A program made the translations under genes and the position numbers. From Helianthus annuus (taxonomy: Eukaryota; Streptophyta; Magnoliopsida; Asterales; Asteraceae), in NCBI RefSeq assembly GCF_002127325.2, contig NC_035448.2, positions 89,758,503-89,822,502 on the forward strand: DNA of 64,000 nt, written 5' to 3'. Below are positions 11,473-24,482 of the stretch, in pieces. Below the pieces are notes generated by a model, which saw only the letters and a program-made list of their open reading frames with translations, was not told where the DNA came from and did not search any database. Each line of letters begins with the position of its first letter. Position 1 is the first letter of the stretch.

Positions 11473-12191
11473 TGTTAGGGCAGGATTTTAATGACCTATG
11501 ATCCTTACATGATATCCTAACAAATGATCCTTGTTTCTTTGGCAGATAGTGATCCTCAAAAGAGCTTCAGGATCAGGATCATGGATCATCCTAAGGATCC
11601 TCATACTAACGATTGTTCTCTTTCAATTTAATGTTGTTTTGCAGGAATGACGAGTTGGACCTGGTCTTGGCAATGTTATTAAGGAATCTTTCACGTAAAT
11701 CTCGCACATACATCACCGGAAATAGACGTTGTGGAGAATATGGAAACCTAGCACAAATTACGGGCAATTAGTTAGGCTAAATTTACTTCTATTTCTAAAG
11801 GGGTAACGAGCTAGTAGTTAGGTGACTTGCCTAAAATTCAACCACACACGCTTGTATAAATTGCACTCTTGAACATTCGGAAAAAACACACACACTTCTT
11901 ACACACTCTAGCATACTACACCATAGTTATCCTTGTACCTAGCTCGTTACCATCCAAAGTTGTAAACATTGTTTATTATATTGAAGTTTGGTGATCGGTA
12001 GTTTCCATCACCCGAGGTTTTTTATGCCGGAGATCATTCATTGTTCAAGGGCTTTTTCCTCGTATAAATCCTTGTGTCACTTATGCAATTTTCATTTAAG
12101 TGATCCTTATCTTTGTTCATCATACCAAGCATCATTCCCCGTTTACAAAGAGTTTGGTTGCATTATCCTTGTGTGATTTTTGACCAAAACA
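11473..12191 (+). repeat. 5' LTR of Tat element B1 (719 bp)
   Basis: It starts TGTTAGGGCAGG and ends GACCAAAACA just before the primer site. It is rich in GATCC/GGATC words. A possible TATA-like stretch and the shared ACCCGAGGTTTTTTATGCC block lie in its second half. No gene is seen. Confidence 0.88.
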
Positions 12192-12194
12192 GTT

Positions 12195-12212
12195 TGGCGC
12201 CCACCGTGGGGC
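12195..12212 (+). other. Primer binding site of B1
   Basis: TGGCGCCCACCGTGGGGC follows the LTR end CCAAAACA-GTT. This is the common primer site of Tat/Athila-type plant elements. I have not assigned the tRNA. Confidence 0.75.
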
Positions 12213-12269
12213 AATTGGTGCTTCATTCATAAGAAAGTTTTTCTGTTGGTGATCATTCCGGAGTGTTGC

Positions 12270-13184
12270 ATGGCTTCATCGTTGAAGAATACCTCCACAG
12301 CGATGTCTGCAGTCAATTCATCTAAGGGCATTCCACCTTTGCCTCCACCACCAGCTGGATCTCAGAAAAATGCTGAGAAGAGACCAACTCCTATTTTCAC
12401 TAAACCTTCATCTTCTTCTGCTCTAACTTCTTCTGCTCCCAGTACTAGTGATATATTTACTTTGATTTTGCAGATGAGGGATCGTATGCAGCAGCAGGAT
12501 GAAACTAATGACAGGATCCTCAAGGAAATCGGAGATCTCAAAAGGCAAAAGAAAACGGCAGAGGATCATTCCCCACTGATGCCCAAATCTTTGAATTTTG
12601 ATACTCCGATGATTACTTCTCAGCCATCAGAGGTCCCAGACATTCAACATATGGGTGGACCAAAAGGAGTACACTTCGGCTCAGCAACAGTGACTCAGGC
12701 ATCAGGATCATATTTCCAGCCGGCAGGATCCTATACTCAGCATATGGGATCCTTCATGAATTCAGGAGCCTACTCAGGAGCACAGCAAGTCCTAGGATCC
12801 TCCTTTGTTCCAGGATCATCCCAGGTTCAAGGATCCTCTTTCGTTCCAGGATCACCCCAAGTTCAGGGATCCCTCCAGATGCCAGGATCCTTGAAGAGTT
12901 TGCAAACAGGAAGTTCAGATGTCCATCAAGGAGATTTTATTCCAATGCAGACCATTGCTTCCACTGGTCCCTCCATCATCCCAGAATCCTAGCAATATGG
13001 ATTCACATCCAATGTTCCTAACTTGAACCCGATGGGAGGTAACACTTTTAATAATTCTCTTACCACTAACCATGGATTCATGCAGGATACAGGTATCAAC
13101 CATGCTATGGCCAGAGAACTGAAGAAACTAAAGGATATGATATCAAGTGTTCCAGGGGTAGTCAAACCTATCCCGGAGATTGCA
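12270..13184 (+). pseudogene. B1 gag, first segment
   Basis: ATG at 12270 opens a Gag N-terminus: a Ser/Pro-rich start, a likely coiled coil (around QMRDRMQQQDETNDRILKEI) and a repeat-rich region with two 36-bp units (12795-12866) encoding GSSFVPGSxQ. TAG at 12990-12992 replaces the CAG seen in B2, so this copy is dead. The reading frame continues to 13184, where element C inserted. The last five bases TTGCA (13180-13184) are duplicated after C. Confidence 0.88.
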
Positions 13185-15583
13185 TGTCACACCCCCAAAA
13201 TCCACCTGCGGATAACACCCGCTTCGAGGGCGTGACTGACCAGGATCCAGCCACCAATTATACTGAATATTTAAGTTGATAACGAAAGTAATACTTACTA
13301 ATCAAAAGCTTAGCAAATATTAAGTTCAGAGTTTAAGTTCAAAACAGTAATAAGTAGCGGAAGCTTAAGTAAAGAAGTTTAAACATAGTTCATGTTTCAA
13401 AATAAGGTAACACCCAGCACAAGGGTGAACAGACACTACGCGTTCCCAAGCTGCAAGCTCCTTTGTCACTGGTTACCTGCAAAGCATGCAGTAAGGGGTC
13501 AACAATAATGCTGAGTGAGTTCACTAGTTGTCCAGTTTTAATTACCAAAAACTTTGTTTCACTGGTTAATTTATCCGTTTATACATGCCCTGGGGAGCTA
13601 CCCCAAAAGTTAACGACTAAACTGTTTTCCAATACCGAACACTAGGTAACCGTTGCGTATCCGCAGGATGCCCCGATGTCAATGTTCTATCATCATTGAC
13701 GAATATCTGAGTACATTAGTTCACGACCGTCCCAAACCAGGGCACGGTGTGAGGCTGGTAAACACCTAAATAGCGCTATCAACTAATAACCCGCTCGCCT
13801 GAACCCGGCGACTAATCGGTATTTGTAGTAGGGACTTGAGTGATAGAGTTTCGTTTAGTGCCGTTAGTTGCAATCCGTATAAACAGTAATTAACCAAAAG
13901 GTTTCCCAATACCCGGGAAGGATAAGTAAGTTTTGTTCCCAATAACTAGGGAAGATATGTAAATGGTATCCCCTTTTACCAGGGGATAGGGTTGTTAGTC
14001 TCGTGTCCCAAACCACCGGGACGCATGCTTTTAAGTTGTGAACTCACCTTGGGTTGCTCGGTAGGTTTAGGTTACTTGTCAATCACGTTGGTCACCACGT
14101 CCTAACATGGTTACCGGTATAGGTCAGGTTTGGTATACAAGCATTCACGTAAAACACATACTGGCACGTAACAAGCATATAGGTAAACAGTGGGTTACTG
14201 GGCCGGCCTGAGTAATTAAGCAGTCAACAGATAGCCCAAGTTAAACACATATGGGCCCAGTAACCAAAATGAACAGCCCACTCGCAACCAGCTGGTCTCG
14301 AGTCGCAACCAGGTGGTTTCGGCTTGTCACGCTGTGGTTGCGAGTCGCAACCGTGGTCTCGAGTCATCACGTTTTGGTTGCGAGTCGCAACGGCGTGGTC
14401 TTGAGTCGCAATTTCGTGGTTTCGACTTGTCATGCTTTGGTTGCGAGTCGCAACCGTATGGTTTCGAGTCGTAATGCAGTGGTTGCGAGTCGTAATCTGT
14501 CACTTTCATACACACGTGATGATGCAGATATGACAGTCCAAATTGTACATATGAAATCAGGCCCAAAACAGGAAACAACCAATAATATTTCACTAACACT
14601 TTGCCAAATCTGAATATTAGTAAAGATAGATCAAACTTTGCCATTTTACATCTTCAAGTCATATTCAAACAAGTTCATCCTATCTTCATATTTTCTAGGG
14701 TTTTCACCATAACAAATCACACATTTATGAACCAAAAATCACATATTCCTAGCAAGATTATTATGCAAGCACAAGTAAAACATACACTTTATGACTTAGA
14801 ACATATTTTTGGGTTGATCATAAGCACATTTTAAACCACTATTCTATAGCCATTATGAACATGTTGTCAAGCTTCATACATAGGGGTTTTCACATATAGT
14901 TAATCTTCACAAATCATACAAAAAGTCATACATAACAACTTTAACTAACCATTTTCAAACATGTTACCACATATTGTCAACTTTACCAATCAACCTAAGA
15001 ATCATGCATTTGTTTCTAACCAAGCATCTTCTAGTTCATACAACAAGCCTAAATCTTGTACACAAAAAGATAACACTAACCGGTTATGAAAAGGAGGAGC
15101 CGAAAACAAAGAGAAGAGAATGAGAGAAGATGAAGTGTCCGAGTGATCCGAGCTTGACCGAGTCCTTGTCCGAGATCCTTGCTTGAACCGAGAATTTGGA
15201 AGAGTTTGGATGTTGTTTGAGGGTTTCCTTAGTTGAGAGAGAATAAGGAGTGTATGTGTTGGTGTGTTGTGCAAAATGAAGGAAATGAAGGAAAGTGGGG
15301 ATTATATACCAAGTGTCAACAAGACTAAGGGGGTTTCGGGTTGGGCTTGGGGTTTCGGCCCAAACCGGTTTCGGCTCAACGGCCCACTCGAGACCGAGTG
15401 GCCCACTCGCAACCGCCCGGTTGCGAGTCATGGTCTCGGGTCGTGGTTTCGGCTCTCATATATATATATATATAATACATACATACACCACATATCATGC
15501 ACAAAGGTCACGTTTTCATTTAATAATTTTTATATACACAAAATATTACAAGGTGATCGTTCGGAAAAACCTCGAGTGTCACA
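13185..15583 (-). repeat. 3' LTR of element C (2399 bp)
   Basis: It pairs with 20583-22979. Differences seen are near 14533, 14566 and 15138, plus a longer (TA)n at about 15461-15473. It carries the reversed LTR intron signals (13477-14047) and GTTGCGAGTCGCAAC palindromes around 14280-14500. No gene is seen; short open stretches here are LTR sequence. Confidence 0.93.
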
Positions 15584-15701
15584 TTATCCCCAAGTTTTAA
15601 GAACTTTCGTCCCGAAAGTTGAAGCAGCCACTGCCAAGCTAGCGTGTTTTAACGGGGTGTCACATCATCCCCCGTTAGTTTGGAATTTCGTCCCGAAATT
15701 C
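15584..15701 (-). promoter_or_regulatory. Polypurine tract and duplicated hairpin, element C
   Basis: On the minus strand, the purine tract (AACTTGGGGATAA) lies at 15584-15596. The hairpin next to it (15602-15620) has the stem AACTTTCG/CGAAAGTT instead of AAATTTCG/CGAAATTT, changing both strands of the stem. The inner hairpin (15683-15701), inside the end of the reading frame, keeps GAATTTCG/CGAAATTC. Confidence 0.8.
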
Positions 15702-18700
15702 GGTTGTAGCTTCAGCGCTGGGGTTTTCGTTTGGGAATAACTGGGGATACTTGGACTTCATCTGGTCCTCCCGCTCCCAGGTAAACTCTGGGCCGCGCCG
15801 TGAGTTCCAACGAACTCGCACAAGGGGTATCTGGCTACGTTTGAGGGTTTTGATTTCTCGATCCGTGATCTCAATCGGTTCCTCAGTAAAGTGTAGCTGT
15901 TCATCAATCGTCAGTTCCTTAAAAGGAATCACAAGTGTTTCATCCGACAAACACTTCTTTAGGTTAGATACGTGAAAAACGTTGTGCACTGCACTCAGCT
16001 CTGCAGGCAGGTTTAATCTGTAAGCAACCTTACCGATTTTCTCGGTAATTTCGAATGGTCCAACATACCGTGGATTCAGCTTGCCTCGTTTACCAAAACG
16101 AACCACACCCTTCCAGGGTGAGACTTTAAGTAGAACCCGGTCCCCGACCTGGAATTCTAACGGTTTCCTACGCTTATCAGCGTAGCTTTTCTGACGGTCA
16201 CGAGCTGCCGCCATGCGTTGCCTGATCTGTGAAATCTTTTCCGTTGTGTCCACCACTAGTTCTGGGCCTGTGAGTTGACTATCACCGACTTCCGCCCAGC
16301 AGAGAGGTGATCGGCATTTACGACCGTACAATGCCTCAAAAGGTGCCGCCTGAATACTAGTGTGATAGCTGTTATTGTAGGAGAATTCCACCAGCGGTAG
16401 ATGCTTCTCCCAGTTCTTGCCAAAATCGATCACACATGCTCTAAGCATGTCTTCCAGGGTTTGGATGGTGCGTTCAGACTGCCCATCCGTTTGCGGGTGG
16501 TAAGCGGTGCTCATGTCCAAACGTGAGCCAAAGGATTTGTGCATAGCTTGCCACAATTCGGAAGTAAAACGAGCGTCTCGGTCGGAAATAATAGAAGTTG
16601 GCACCCCGTGCCTGGAGACTACTTCCTTTAAATAGATTTCTGCTAAGGTTGAGAACTTGTCTGTTTCCTTAATGGCCAGGAAGTGTGCAGACTTAGTCAA
16701 TCGATCTACTATCACCCAAATAGCATCATTCCCGCGTTGGGATCTAGGTAGTCCTGTAACAAAATCCATGGAAATCTGTTCCCATTTCCACTTCGGGATT
16801 TCCGGTTGCTGTAGTAGGCCTGCTGGTTTCTGATACTCGATCTTGACTCTTGCGCAGGTCAAACATTTGCCAACGTAGGCTGCTATGTGGGTTTTCATGC
16901 CAGGCCACCAGTATGTGGTTCTTAAGTCGTGGTACATCTTATCTGCACCAGGATGTACTGAATAACGGGACTTATGAGCTTCGTCCATCACAAGCTCTCG
17001 TAGTTTTCCGTAAAGTGGGACCCAAATGCGCCCTGCCACATAGTAGGCGCCGTCTTCTTTCTGTTCTAGTTGCTGTCTCGATCCTCGCAGGGATTCAGCC
17101 CTGATGTTTTCCGGTTTCAAAGCTTCAATCTGAGCATTTCGAATCTGGGTAGGGAGACTAGACTGGATGGTAAGTTGTAATGCTCGCACGCGCCTTGGTA
17201 TAGTGTCCTTTCGGCTGAGGGCGTCTGCCACAACATTGGCCTTGCCCGGATGATACTTGATGGCGCATTCGTAATCATTCAGAAGTTCGACCCATCGGCG
17301 TTGTCGCATGTTTAATTCCTTTTGCTTGAAGATATGCTCGAGGCTCCTGTGATCGGTGTAAATGGTGCACTTGGTACCGTACAGGTAATGTCTCCATATC
17401 TTAAGCGCAAATATCACTGCCCCCAGTTCCAAGTCGTGCGTTGTGTAGTTCCTTTCATGTGTCTTAAGTTGTCGAGAGGCGTAAGCAATAACTTTCTCGC
17501 GTTGCATCAACACGCAACCGAGCCCATGAATAGACGCATCGCAGTAAACCACAAAGTCGTCCGTTCCTTCAGGTAACGAGAGAATAGGGGCACTGCAGAG
17601 GTTATCCTTTAGTTTCTGAAACGCGGTTTCCTGAGCTTCACTCCACTTGTAGGTGAAGCCTTTCTGAGTGAGCGTAGTGAGGGGTTGTGCAATCTTTGAG
17701 AATCCCTGAATAAATCTGCGGTAGTAACCTGCTAATCCCAAGAATTGGCGAACTTCAGTGGGAGTCTTAGGGGTAGGCCAATTCTTTATAGAGCCGATCT
17801 TTGCAGGGTCGACGTGGATCCCATCCTTGTTAACCACGTGCCCAAGGAAATGGACTTCTCGAAGCCAGAAGTCGCATTTCGAGAACTTGGCATACAGTTG
17901 TTCATTGCGAAGGAGTTCGAGGATAAGGCGCAGGTGCTGTTCATGCTCTTCCTGACTTTTCGAGTAGATCAAGATGTCGTCTATAAACACAATCACGAAC
18001 TTGTCGAGGTAGGGTTTGCATACCCGGTTCATGAGATCCATGAACACTGCAGGGGCGTTGGTCATTCCGAAGGGCATAACGAGGAATTCATAATGACCAT
18101 AACGAGTTCTGAATGCAGTTTTGGGAATATCTTCATTACGGACCCTTAACTGATGATAGCCTGATCGCAGGTCAATCTTAGAGTAGTAGCTTGATCCTTG
18201 CAATTGATCGAATAGGTCGTCAATTCGAGGGAGAGGGTAACGATTCTTGATGGTGACCTTGTTCAACTCACGATAATCAATGCACATTCGGAACGTGCCA
18301 TCCTTCTTCTTAACAAAGAGTACCGGTGCTCCCCAGGGTGATGAACTAGGACGGATAAATCCTTTATCCAAAAGTTCCTGTAGTTGAGTAGAGAGTTCCT
18401 TCAATTCTGCGGGGGCTAGTCGATAAGGCGCACGAGCTATTGGCGCTGCTCCGGGAGCTAGCTCGATTTGGAATTCGACCTGACGATGGGGAGGGAGTCC
18501 AGGTAATTCCTCAGGAAATACCTCGGGATAGTCACGCACTACTGGAAAGTCTTCAATCCTCTTTTCCTTTTCCTGCGTGTTGGTAACAAGTGCTAAGATA
18601 GCGGTGTGCCCTTTTCGTAAACACTTCTGGGCCTTCAAGAACGAGATAACGCCGGAGATTTCTCCACTTTTGCCACCTTGTACAATGAGAGGTTTGCTAG

Positions 18701-20291
18701 AACGGCGAGGAATACGAACTGCTTTCTCTTGACAAAGGATCTCAGCGCGATGCTTGGATAACCAATCCATACCAACAACGACGTCGAAGCTTCCAAGAGT
18801 AACAGGGAAAAGGTCGATACTAAATGTCTGACCAGACAACTCTAGTTTGCAGCCTTTGACAACATGTGAGGCCTCGATGTTTCTACCATTAGCTAACTCG
18901 ACGATATGAGGAGTACTTAGTAACAAAAGCGGACGCTTAAGCTTCTTACTAATACGTAGGGATACATAACTAGCATCGGCACCGGAATCAAATAACACAG
19001 TAACATAACGATCATCGAGTAGGAACTTACCCGCCACGACATTGGGGTCATTCCTTGCTTCACCAGCTCCAATCACGAATGCCCTTCCTCTAGCACCATT
19101 CCCAGCATTGTTGTTCTGATTGTTGTTCCCAGCTCCCTGATTATTGTTGCGGTTCTGATTCAGTTTAGGGCAATCCTTCTTAAAGTGCCCCTCAGCTCCA
19201 CACTTAAAGCATGCCCGGTTGTTTCCCTGCTGCTGTTGCTGTTGGGGTTGTTGCTGATTCTGCCTAGCTGGGAACTGACTTCTACAATCCTTGGCTTCGT
19301 GCCCCATCTTGTGGCATCGCTGACACTGGCCCTTGTTACATGCCCCATTATGGTGTTTGTTACACTTGTTGCACTTAGGGTAGCTTCCCCGGTAGCCACC
19401 CTGTTGCTGGGTGCCTTTGTTGTTTTCAGTTTTCCTTTGCTGTGCTGGGGCCTGAGTGGGGTTAGCATCCTTGCTTTGACTTCCTTCCCACTTACGCTTA
19501 CTGTCACTAGAAGTTCCGACAGTGGCACTGATCCTTTTGGGCAACCTGCCCTCTTCCACGGCCTGATCAGTAAGTTTGTGAGCAAGTCGAACGATCGGCT
19601 GAATGGTAGTGTGGTTGGCTGAAGTTACATGGCTTCGAATCTCTGGAGCCAAACCTTTGATATACAGTTCGATTCTTCGATACATGGGTCGAGACATGTT
19701 TGGGCAAAGAGCAGCATAGTCATTAGACAGCTTGGTGTAAGTTTCGATTTCCGACCCAACCATCTTGAGCTCATAGTACTCATTCTCAAGCTTGTGGATG
19801 TCATCCCGGTGACAGTATTCATCCTTAATCATGTCCTTGAAATCCTCCCACGCAGTAGCATTAGCAGTTTCCAAACCAAACATCTGAATCTGCGCCTTCC
19901 ACCAAGAAAGCGCGCTTCCTTCAAGTGTAGCAGTAGCAAACTTCACCCAGTTCGCAGGGGGACATTCACAGACAGCAAAAACAGCTTCAATTTTCTCAAT
20001 CCAGTGCAGAAGACCTATGGCACCCTCAGTGCCGTTGAAAGGGAGAGGCTTGCAATCCATGAAAGTTTTGAAAGTACACACGGGTGGTTACGCAGGTGCA
20101 TGCTGACCTGTTCGTGAGAAGCGAAGCGTATAGGTTTAGAGGCGAAAAGTCGATGTGGCGGTAGGATCTAAACTTCCTAAAACAACGAGCTTACCTATAG
20201 GGTGAGCTGCGAAAGCTGCAGCCACGGTGTTGAGCAGGTTAGTGAACTGAGCCTGCGTCATGTTGATGTTTCCTCTTCCGCGTCCACTCAT
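15675..20291 (-). CDS. gag-pol polyprotein of element C, one nonsense codon near the N-terminus
   Basis: Exon 1 runs 20291-20195 (ATG at 20291) and exon 2 starts at 20107. After splicing, TAA at 20088-20090 interrupts Gag seven codons into exon 2; the next 1468 codons are open to 15675. Domains in order: Gag (retrotransposon gag, then CX2CX4HX4C knuckles), protease (VLFDSGAD), RT (FIDD), RNase H, integrase (HHCC, D-D-E), GPF motif and a C-terminal chromodomain. The exon 1 protein start ([13 protein letters not shown]) differs from D/E/F. The nonsense codon probably blocks full Gag-Pol unless a downstream start or readthrough is used. All catalytic motifs otherwise look intact. Confidence 0.88.
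20108..20194 (-). other. Predicted gag intron in element C
   Basis: The 87-base segment starts GTAAGCTCG and ends CACGAACAG on the minus strand, splitting the same Gly codon (G|GT) as the intron of A and E. It contains TTTAGATCCTAC, the only obvious block shared with those introns. Confidence 0.8.
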
Positions 20292-20501
20292 TGTCTTCAT
20301 AACCAGAAAACACAGTATGAGTGCGATGTCGTAATGTAGCGAGAATGAGATAGAAGAGAGAGGTGTATCTATCCGTTTTTAGGCATACTAGTACGTATAG
20401 TAAATCAGGAAACATAAAGCAAACAAGTAACCACTGGTCCGAGCTATGAGGTCAAATGTGTCGAGCCTTGCACTTGGAGTGTAGTGTCGTTACGAGTCAC
20501 G

Positions 20502-20579
20502 GGTTATAGTCTGGTTTTCTCCAAAAAGATTTTCCCCTTTTTAAAACCAAGTTCACTATAACCAATGGCTCTGATACCA
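20502..20579 (-). other. Primer binding site and paired leader of element C
   Basis: The minus strand has TGGTATCAGAGCC at 20579-20567 (initiator Met tRNA). Next come GGTTATAG (20563-20556) and CTATAACC (20509-20502), able to pair, enclosing GGTTTT (20548-20543) and AAAACC (20518-20513). The inner helix is shorter than in A, D, E and F because the middle has changed. Confidence 0.8.
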
Positions 20580-20582
20580 ATC

Positions 20583-22979
20583 TGTCACACCCCCAAAATC
20601 CACCTGCGGATAACACCCGCTTCGAGGGCGTGACTGACCAGGATCCAGCCACCAATTATACTGAATATTTAAGTTGATAACGAAAGTAATACTTACTAAT
20701 CAAAAGCTTAGCAAATATTAAGTTCAGAGTTTAAGTTCAAAACAGTAATAAGTAGCGGAAGCTTAAGTAAAGAAGTTTAAACATAGTTCATGTTTCAAAA
20801 TAAGGTAACACCCAGCACAAGGGTGAACAGACACTACGCGTTCCCAAGCTGCAAGCTCCTTTGTCACTGGTTACCTGCAAAGCATGCAGTAAGGGGTCAA
20901 CAATAATGCTGAGTGAGTTCACTAGTTGTCCAGTTTTAATTACCAAAAACTTTGTTTCACTGGTTAATTTATCCGTTTATACATGCCCTGGGGAGCTACC
21001 CCAAAAGTTAACGACTAAACTGTTTTCCAATACCGAACACTAGGTAACCGTTGCGTATCCGCAGGATGCCCCGATGTCAATGTTCTATCATCATTGACGA
21101 ATATCTGAGTACATTAGTTCACGACCGTCCCAAACCAGGGCACGGTGTGAGGCTGGTAAACACCTAAATAGCGCTATCAACTAATAACCCGCTCGCCTGA
21201 ACCCGGCGACTAATCGGTATTTGTAGTAGGGACTTGAGTGATAGAGTTTCGTTTAGTGCCGTTAGTTGCAATCCGTATAAACAGTAATTAACCAAAAGGT
21301 TTCCCAATACCCGGGAAGGATAAGTAAGTTTTGTTCCCAATAACTAGGGAAGATATGTAAATGGTATCCCCTTTTACCAGGGGATAGGGTTGTTAGTCTC
21401 GTGTCCCAAACCACCGGGACGCATGCTTTTAAGTTGTGAACTCACCTTGGGTTGCTCGGTAGGTTTAGGTTACTTGTCAATCACGTTGGTCACCACGTCC
21501 TAACATGGTTACCGGTATAGGTCAGGTTTGGTATACAAGCATTCACGTAAAACACATACTGGCACGTAACAAGCATATAGGTAAACAGTGGGTTACTGGG
21601 CCGGCCTGAGTAATTAAGCAGTCAACAGATAGCCCAAGTTAAACACATATGGGCCCAGTAACCAAAATGAACAGCCCACTCGCAACCAGCTGGTCTCGAG
21701 TCGCAACCAGGTGGTTTCGGCTTGTCACGCTGTGGTTGCGAGTCGCAACCGTGGTCTCGAGTCATCACGTTTTGGTTGCGAGTCGCAACGGCGTGGTCTT
21801 GAGTCGCAATTTCGTGGTTTCGACTTGTCATGCTTTGGTTGCGAGTCGCAACCGTATGGTTTCGAGTCGTAATGCAGTGGTTGCGAGTCGTAATCTGTCA
21901 CTTTCATACACACGTGATGATGCAGATATGACAATCCAAATTGTACATATGAAATCAGGCCCAAAATAGGAAACAACCAATAATATTTCACTAACACTTT
22001 GCCAAATCTGAATATTAGTAAAGATAGATCAAACTTTGCCATTTTACATCTTCAAGTCATATTCAAACAAGTTCATCCTATCTTCATATTTTCTAGGGTT
22101 TTCACCATAACAAATCACACATTTATGAACCAAAAATCACATATTCCTAGCAAGATTATTATGCAAGCACAAGTAAAACATACACTTTATGACTTAGAAC
22201 ATATTTTTGGGTTGATCATAAGCACATTTTAAACCACTATTCTATAGCCATTATGAACATGTTGTCAAGCTTCATACATAGGGGTTTTCACATATAGTTA
22301 ATCTTCACAAATCATACAAAAAGTCATACATAACAACTTTAACTAACCATTTTCAAACATGTTACCACATATTGTCAACTTTACCAATCAACCTAAGAAT
22401 CATGCATTTGTTTCTAACCAAGCATCTTCTAGTTCATACAACAAGCCTAAATCTTGTACACAAAAAGATAACACTAACCGGTTATGAAAAGGAGGAGCCG
22501 AAAACAAAGAGAAGAGAATGAGAGAAGATGAAGTGTCTGAGTGATCCGAGCTTGACCGAGTCCTTGTCCGAGATCCTTGCTTGAACCGAGAATTTGGAAG
22601 AGTTTGGATGTTGTTTGAGGGTTTCCTTAGTTGAGAGAGAATAAGGAGTGTATGTGTTGGTGTGTTGTGCAAAATGAAGGAAATGAAGGAAAGTGGGGAT
22701 TATATACCAAGTGTCAACAAGACTAAGGGGGTTTCGGGTTGGGCTTGGGGTTTCGGCCCAAACCGGTTTCGGCTCAACGGCCCACTCGAGACCGAGTGGC
22801 CCACTCGCAACCGCCCGGTTGCGAGTCATGGTCTCGGGTCGTGGTTTCGGCTCTCATATATATATATATAATACATACATACACCACATATCATGCACAA
22901 AGGTCACGTTTTCATTTAATAATTTTTATATACACAAAATATTACAAGGTGATCGTTCGGAAAAACCTCGAGTGTCACA
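20583..22979 (-). repeat. 5' LTR of element C (2397 bp)
   Basis: It starts (minus strand) TGTGACACTCGAGG and ends GGGGGTGTGACA. A TATATAA-like box lies near 22699-22705. U3 repeats of GACCGAGTGGGCC/GGTTGCGAGT lie around 22785-22850 and GTTGCGAGTCGCAAC words around 21675-21895. The predicted leader intron is 21445 to 20875. No gene is seen. Confidence 0.93.
20875..21445 (-). promoter_or_regulatory. Predicted leader intron in the 5' LTR of C
   Basis: Donor CAAG|GTGAGTTCAC and acceptor GCTTTGCAG| are 571 bases apart on the minus strand. The same pair stands in the LTRs of D, E, F, G and the 5917 fragment with spacing 467-571, although the intervening sequence differs. Confidence 0.6.
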
Positions 22980-23649
22980 TTGCAGATGTAAGCCATAAGG
23001 TATCTAATTTTGCACCACCAATTTGTGATGCTGAGATACCCAAAAGATTCCATATTCCAACTATGAAGCTATATGATGGTACAACGGATCCTGAGGAACA
23101 CATAGCACAATACAGGGAGAGGATGGAGATCAATCTGATTCCAGAAAGGTTAAAGGAAGCGTGCCTATGCAAGGGATTTGGATCCACTCTTACTGGATCA
23201 GCTCTTAAATGGCTGCTAAGTCTTCCCCCTTACTCTATTACTTCGTTTGCTAATTTAGTTAACTTATTCAATAATCAATTTTCTTGTAGCAGAAAATTTG
23301 AACGATTGACTAGTGATTTATATAGGATAACTCAGGGTCATAATGAATCATTAAGGGATTATATAACCAAATTTAGTAAAGAATCCTTGGACATTCCCAA
23401 CTTGGATGTGGCCACAGCTGTTGAGGCTTTCAAAATGGGATTGCTTAGGGATTCATTGTTCTACGATGATCTTGTTATGACACCATGCAGGAACCTAGAC
23501 GAAGTAAGGACTCGGGCACTCAGATTCATCCGGCTAGAGGATGACAAGAGGATCCAGGAGAGACAAGTCGGATCCTCAAAACAAGAAAAGCAAGGATCCT
23601 CTTTCAAAAGCAACAAATTCAAATCCTACAATAGAACTGACAACCAGAA
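22980..23649 (+). pseudogene. B1 gag, second segment
   Basis: After the second TTGCA copy (22980-22984) the Gag frame resumes with the capsid-like retrotransposon gag domain (PTMKLYDGTTDPEEHIAQYR onward, including LKWLLSLPP and a NESLRDYITKF segment). It stops at CAGAA (23645-23649), the target site of element D. B2 carries the same region intact at 54254-54919. No new stop was seen in this piece, but the gene is already dead from the TAG at 12990. Confidence 0.9.
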
Positions 23650-24482
23650 TGTGACAACTCGAACTTTAGGCTTGCTTGATGTAACGTTTGTGCACGATAT
23701 GTGATTTTATAAACCCGAATGATTAATTGATTTCATGATATATGTTATGTTATATGCATTATGTGTGTATGTATGTCGTATGTATGTGAACCGGCCACAC
23801 AAAGCCCTTGGGGCCACTCCTTGTTCTCGGGTCCATTAGACAACCGAGTGGGCCCGGCCCACTCCCCATTCGCAACACAAAACCGGAACAAGGGGCTTGT
23901 TTCACCACTTTTGCAAATCACAAACACACACACACAAACCCTAGAAGCTTTGCTCTCTCTCGGCTTGCTTGGAACCCGACGGCACACACACACACACTTT
24001 GAAGCTTGTGAAACGAATCGATCCTCTACCTTCATCCGGTTAGTGATGATGTTATGTTTTTGGATTATTTATGATATTATGTGATTGCTATCATTCTGTT
24101 AGGTGATGTAACTAAGGTGTATGCTTGTAATATTGATTGGTTGTTGATGTTGGATGCGGGTACTTATAATAGTGATGTTTGTTAATCGGATAACATGTAC
24201 GGTTACGTTTTATGCTCGACTTATTGTTTGATTCGAACCGGTTAGGTGCATGGTTATAGGCTGTCATGAAATTGATTAATCAAAACGTTTCTGCATGATT
24301 CGGTTTAGGCTGTTTGATGATCCGATTGATTGTTATCTAGGCTGTTTTGTTTAAGCATATGAACATGTTTGAAGATTGCTATGAAACTGCTATTTTCGGT
24401 GTTTGATCTGTTTCCGAAACTGTTGAATATGTTTGCTGAAATCACGGAGTTTAATTGACTAGAATTATGGAAATCAGTTACA

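Larger units (their letters stand above)
13185..22979 (-). mobile_element. Tekay-type element C, complete, inserted in B1 gag
   Basis: Both LTRs (13185-15583 and 20583-22979) end TG...CA and are flanked by the 5-bp duplication TTGCA (13180-13184 and 22980-22984). Uninterrupted gag exists in B2 at 54249-54253, confirming the insertion. The LTRs differ at three bases that I could find plus one TA unit, so insertion is recent. The coding region is more diverged from A/D/E/F than those are from each other. Confidence 0.95.

Noticed and set aside
12990..12992. B1 gag TAG as a second readthrough site
   Set aside because: The following codons CAA TAT do not fit CAR-YYA, B2 has CAG here, and the position is in mid-Gag; ordinary decay fits better.
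13400..13700. Host exons or tRNA genes between elements
   Set aside because: Every interval could be assigned to an LTR, leader, coding part or fragment of a retroelement; no tRNA-like or host coding sequence was recognised.
14224..14644. Overlapping open frames on both strands with repeated SRN/VAT residues (also 21622-22042, 24474-24724, 31733-31983)
   Set aside because: They are translations of the GTTGCGAGTC word cluster in LTRs, open on several frames because of the repeat, with no independent support.
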